DNA of 64,000 nt from Thuidium tamariscinum. Its lineage: Eukaryota; Streptophyta; Bryopsida; Hypnales; Thuidiaceae. The stretch's first letter is position 1. Every line of letters starts with the position of its first letter. Made by a program: the position numbers and the translations under genes. Positions 61,201 to 64,000 of the stretch are shown piece by piece. Location: the NCBI GenBank assembly GCA_947034885.2, contig OX344756.2:16302098-16366097 (forward strand), read 5' to 3'. The notes below the pieces were generated by a model that made no database searches, had not been told where the DNA came from, and saw only the letters and a list, made by a program, of their open reading frames with translations.

Positions 61201-62033
61201 AAACTTTTGAATTGTCCACCTATTTTCTAAATCAAAATGTTAAAAAGAAGTTAGATATGGGTACAATATATTGAATAGAGAGAGAGAATATGAATGCTAT
61301 ATGTAATATCAATATGGTGTGATATATAATTACATATAGAAGAGATGTGATTAAAGAGGTCATTGCTAGAATTGCATTTGATGCATTGTTGTCTAGGCAA
61401 TGCTGTAATAAAGGGAAATCCATGTGTGTAGCTTATTTGAAAATGAAGAAAATGGTAAAACAAATGTTTTCATACTAAATGTTTTAGGCTGTGAATATAG
61501 TTTTCATTTTTTGCATTAAAAAATCAAGCAAAAATTGGATGAAAAACAAGAACACTAGTGAACATTGCTTGATTTAAAATTTTGAATTATAACATTATAG
61601 GGCTTTCTTCTATATGCAAATAGGGTTGGTGAAGCTGACCAATCAATGGTAGAACAGGGATTCGAAAAAAAAAGACTTCCTATTCTACTATTGATAAGTG
61701 GTTTTCACTAGCTCAAACTCCATATAGAAGCCAACCCTTGGTGTCTAAGAAAGTCAATGTTAAGAGGATCACAAAATCTTGTATACTAAAATTTGTCATT
61801 GAACAATATACAAATACTATATGTGAGAAATTCATGAAGTGTGACAAATGTCATAAATCATTCCTTTAAAAATACTTATTTCATCAATAACAATCATGGA
61901 TATTTCTAAAAAAATGTCATTTATACACAGAAGGATAAAAAAAACAAGGTTGGTTTATGAATCTCTTGCCTTATCAAGACCATCATTGTAGTGCTCATTC
62001 ACTTTGCGTAATTTTAAAAATTATATGGTGTTA
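58261..62033. other. AT-rich intergenic DNA
   Basis: No gene or repeat family recognised over about 3.8 kb. Confidence 0.5.
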
Positions 62034-62375
62034 AAAGTGGAAACACCCAAAATTCTTAGTGTATCCATTTATGATTAATAAACTTCAATTGAATGTGACT
62101 CCAAAAGTGTAATTAAACTGTTCCCATATTTTATTGTGATTAGTGGATTATTGATTATCTAGATTTCAATTTTAAGACCAAGCTATGTGATGGTTTCAAT
62201 GGCCTAGGGAGCTTCCACTTAGAAAGTTCAAAGCCCATACATATCCTATCAAAAAATTCTAATTATTTCTACAAAAAGTCATGATTTTCAATTGCTAATA
62301 CTACAAAAATGTTTCTTTTCCTTCAGAAAGGTGCCTCAGACTATGCTGAATTTCTAAATTTGCTTGTCACTAATG
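62034..62375. mobile_element. Family B, degenerate and rearranged copy 6
   Basis: GTGGAAACACCCAAAA at 62038 followed, in the opposite sense, by GTTTCAATGGCCTAGGGAGC and TCATGATTTTCAATTGCTAATACTA-type blocks and a CTATGCTGAATTTC block. The end and body point in opposite directions. Confidence 0.45.
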
Positions 62376-63006
62376 ACTAGTTTGTAGCCAAGTGATTCCC
62401 TAGTTGGTAGAAGGCAATTCCAAGATTTCCACTAGACCTAGTGGCAAAATTCAATTTTTTTTTCTGATGTGCAAATCTTATATCCACAAATAATTTTGAG
62501 TATACACATAAAGTAAAATAGCCCATTGTGGTCAAAATTTGGAATCTTCCCTCATGCCATTGTTGAATTTAAAAAAAATTCCCCGCATAACTGAGACAAG
62601 TGTGAAAAATAGTGAAAGCAATTGAAATTATATTTTTTAGGCAAAGTATGAATTCATTTTGAATTTTTGAATTGATCTACACCAAAGTGTTAGTAGGCTA
62701 CCCCATAACAAAGAGAAATTGTATCCAATATGCTCATTTTAGTCACCTAGAGTGGTCACAATAATTTCTAATGTGGAGGGCTACAAAAAGTCACTTGCTA
62801 CAATTATTTATACTAAAAAAATTAGGGTATTCTTAATGAAATCACTAATCACTTCATTGGTATCAAGTTAGACATTAATTGTGGCCTAAAACCATCATAG
62901 AGTCATTAGGTATCTACTATAGGTCATTAGACCACAATGGACTATTTTACCTTAGTTCTTTATATCTTACACTGTCTTTTTAGTAAAATTTTATTAAAAA
63001 CTTTAG
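62376..63006. other. AT-rich spacer
   Basis: Nothing recognised. Confidence 0.4.
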
Positions 63007-63935
63007 TTAACCCCTAAAGCCATGAACAACATTTTTTGAGATTATAAATTTTTTGGGCAACTCACTACGGATGGAGTTTTTATTTTTTTTCTTTGAAATT
63101 TTGATACAATGTGTGCCCAAGGAGTAGCTTTAAGGCCCAACAATTTTCATAACTTTTGACTTCACGGTTAAAAAGTTATGGCAGGATATGTTGTTTTCTT
63201 TACTCGGCGGGCAGCCTGGGCAGCTGAAAAAACTTCTTCAAAAAAACTTTTTTTTTAAAAGTGAAATTTCAAATTGGTTCTTTAGGTTTACACAGACATG
63301 GGAAGCTTTGAACCAATCCATTCCGATCAATGAGTCAAAAGTTATGAAGATTTTGAATTTGGTGTAGTTTGCGGCCAGTTACAAAATCTCTACAGTACAA
63401 AAAAAGTTTGAAATTCTTCATAATTTTGGAAAAAAATAAAAACAAAAGGTGTAGATTGTTTATCACAACATTTTAACCATTGGGATTGAAAATTTTCAAT
63501 TCCATGAATAAAATGTTCACAATTTAGTATTTTGGCTCATTTTTTACTTCTTTCTACTTATTTTTTCCTATATGTTGTACAATTCCAAATGGTTTGAAAT
63601 TTTTTGAGAATGTAGCCAACTTGCATTGAAGTATGAATTCAAAGAGTAACCACGATTTTGAATTTTTTTTCACACAAATGTGACCTTGTGAAGTGCAGCT
63701 GCCCGGATTTTTGCAGGGATAAAAAAACAATTTTTGTCAATTCAAATGCTTATATCTTGCAATCTACACGGTGGAAATTTCTGAAATTTTTTCCACATGT
63801 TTACAAACCACCTTACTACAAGATCCTACGGTTACATGAGTCAAAATTGTGTTTAAAAAAAATTGCACTTGTATTAGAAATGGCAGTTTTGGAGCATTTT
63901 TGGTGAAAACATAGTCAAAAACCTTTAGGGGTTAA
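63007..63935 (+). mobile_element. Family A TTAA-flanked element, copy A5 (929 bp)
   Basis: TTAA + CCCCTAAAGCC at 63007 to CCTTTAGGGG + TTAA at 63932-63935. Same length as A2 with dispersed substitutions and the GCAGCTGCCCGG patch near 63697. Confidence 0.85.
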
Positions 63936-63962
63936 AGGTCATTACTTAAAAGACTATACTAT

Positions 63963-64000
63963 TAAGGTAATAGGTCCTATAATGGACCATCTAAGGGCTG
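63963..64000. mobile_element. Family M element, copy 11, cut by window end
   Basis: TAAGGTAATAGGTCC and CCATCTAAGGGCTG, the left end as in copy 3. Confidence 0.7.

Noticed and set aside
1..64000. LTR retrotransposons, transposase genes, CRISPR arrays, tRNA or rRNA genes
   Set aside because: I found no reverse transcriptase, integrase or transposase frames, no regular spacer-repeat array, and no convincing tRNA or rRNA sequence by eye. A covariance-model and protein-profile scan would settle this.

Overview
This window looks like nuclear DNA of a land plant. Its three clear genes are split by GT-AG introns. One is an AUX/IAA auxin co-repressor, one a plant-type LBP/BPI lipid-binding protein, and one a mitochondrial acyl carrier protein with a presequence. 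The AUX/IAA protein is long (543 aa). It keeps a [10 protein letters not shown] block ahead of domain I, known from the IAA8/9/27-type clade, plus a complete VGWPPVR degron. Long low-GC intergenic DNA beside GC-richer exons fits a bryophyte, perhaps a moss. The organism is an inference from a few proteins and the genus is not determined.

Layout: 0-4.6 kb is AT-rich and full of miniature transposons. The LBP/BPI-like gene (six exons, + strand) fills 4636-9443. From 10 to 28 kb there is a mosaic of short inverted-repeat elements with GC-richer islands near 12.2-12.8, 15.9-16.5 and 25.1-25.6 kb; the second has a TATA box and an 83-codon ORF of unknown meaning. The AUX/IAA gene (five exons, - strand) lies at 28950-31164, with a GC-rich 5' region reaching about 32.9 kb. 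From 33 to 42.6 kb the DNA is mostly unassignable and AT-rich. From 42.7 to 49.1 kb there is a dense cluster of nested small elements. From 49 to 53.4 kb I see nothing I can assign. The mitochondrial ACP gene (two exons, - strand) lies at 55683-57025, with a diverged ~290-bp tandem repeat carrying AAACCCTAA boxes just upstream. From 58 to 63 kb the DNA is AT-rich and apparently empty. The window ends in another element copy.

The genes do not form a functional cluster; they are ordinary, independently transcribed plant genes. The notable content is the repeat landscape. At least nine groups of short non-autonomous elements can be recognised by comparing copies inside the window. The most interesting (family A, about 930 bp) is flanked by TTAA on both sides, has CCCCTAAAGG termini, and has inserted into itself. 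TTAA targeting is the hallmark of piggyBac-type transposition. Two other groups also lie between TTAA and CCC(C)TA termini. Other families end at TA dinucleotides as Tc1/mariner-type elements do, and some of them sit exactly in the TTAA ends of the first group. No transposase or reverse transcriptase is encoded in the window, so any mobilising enzyme must lie elsewhere or be lost.
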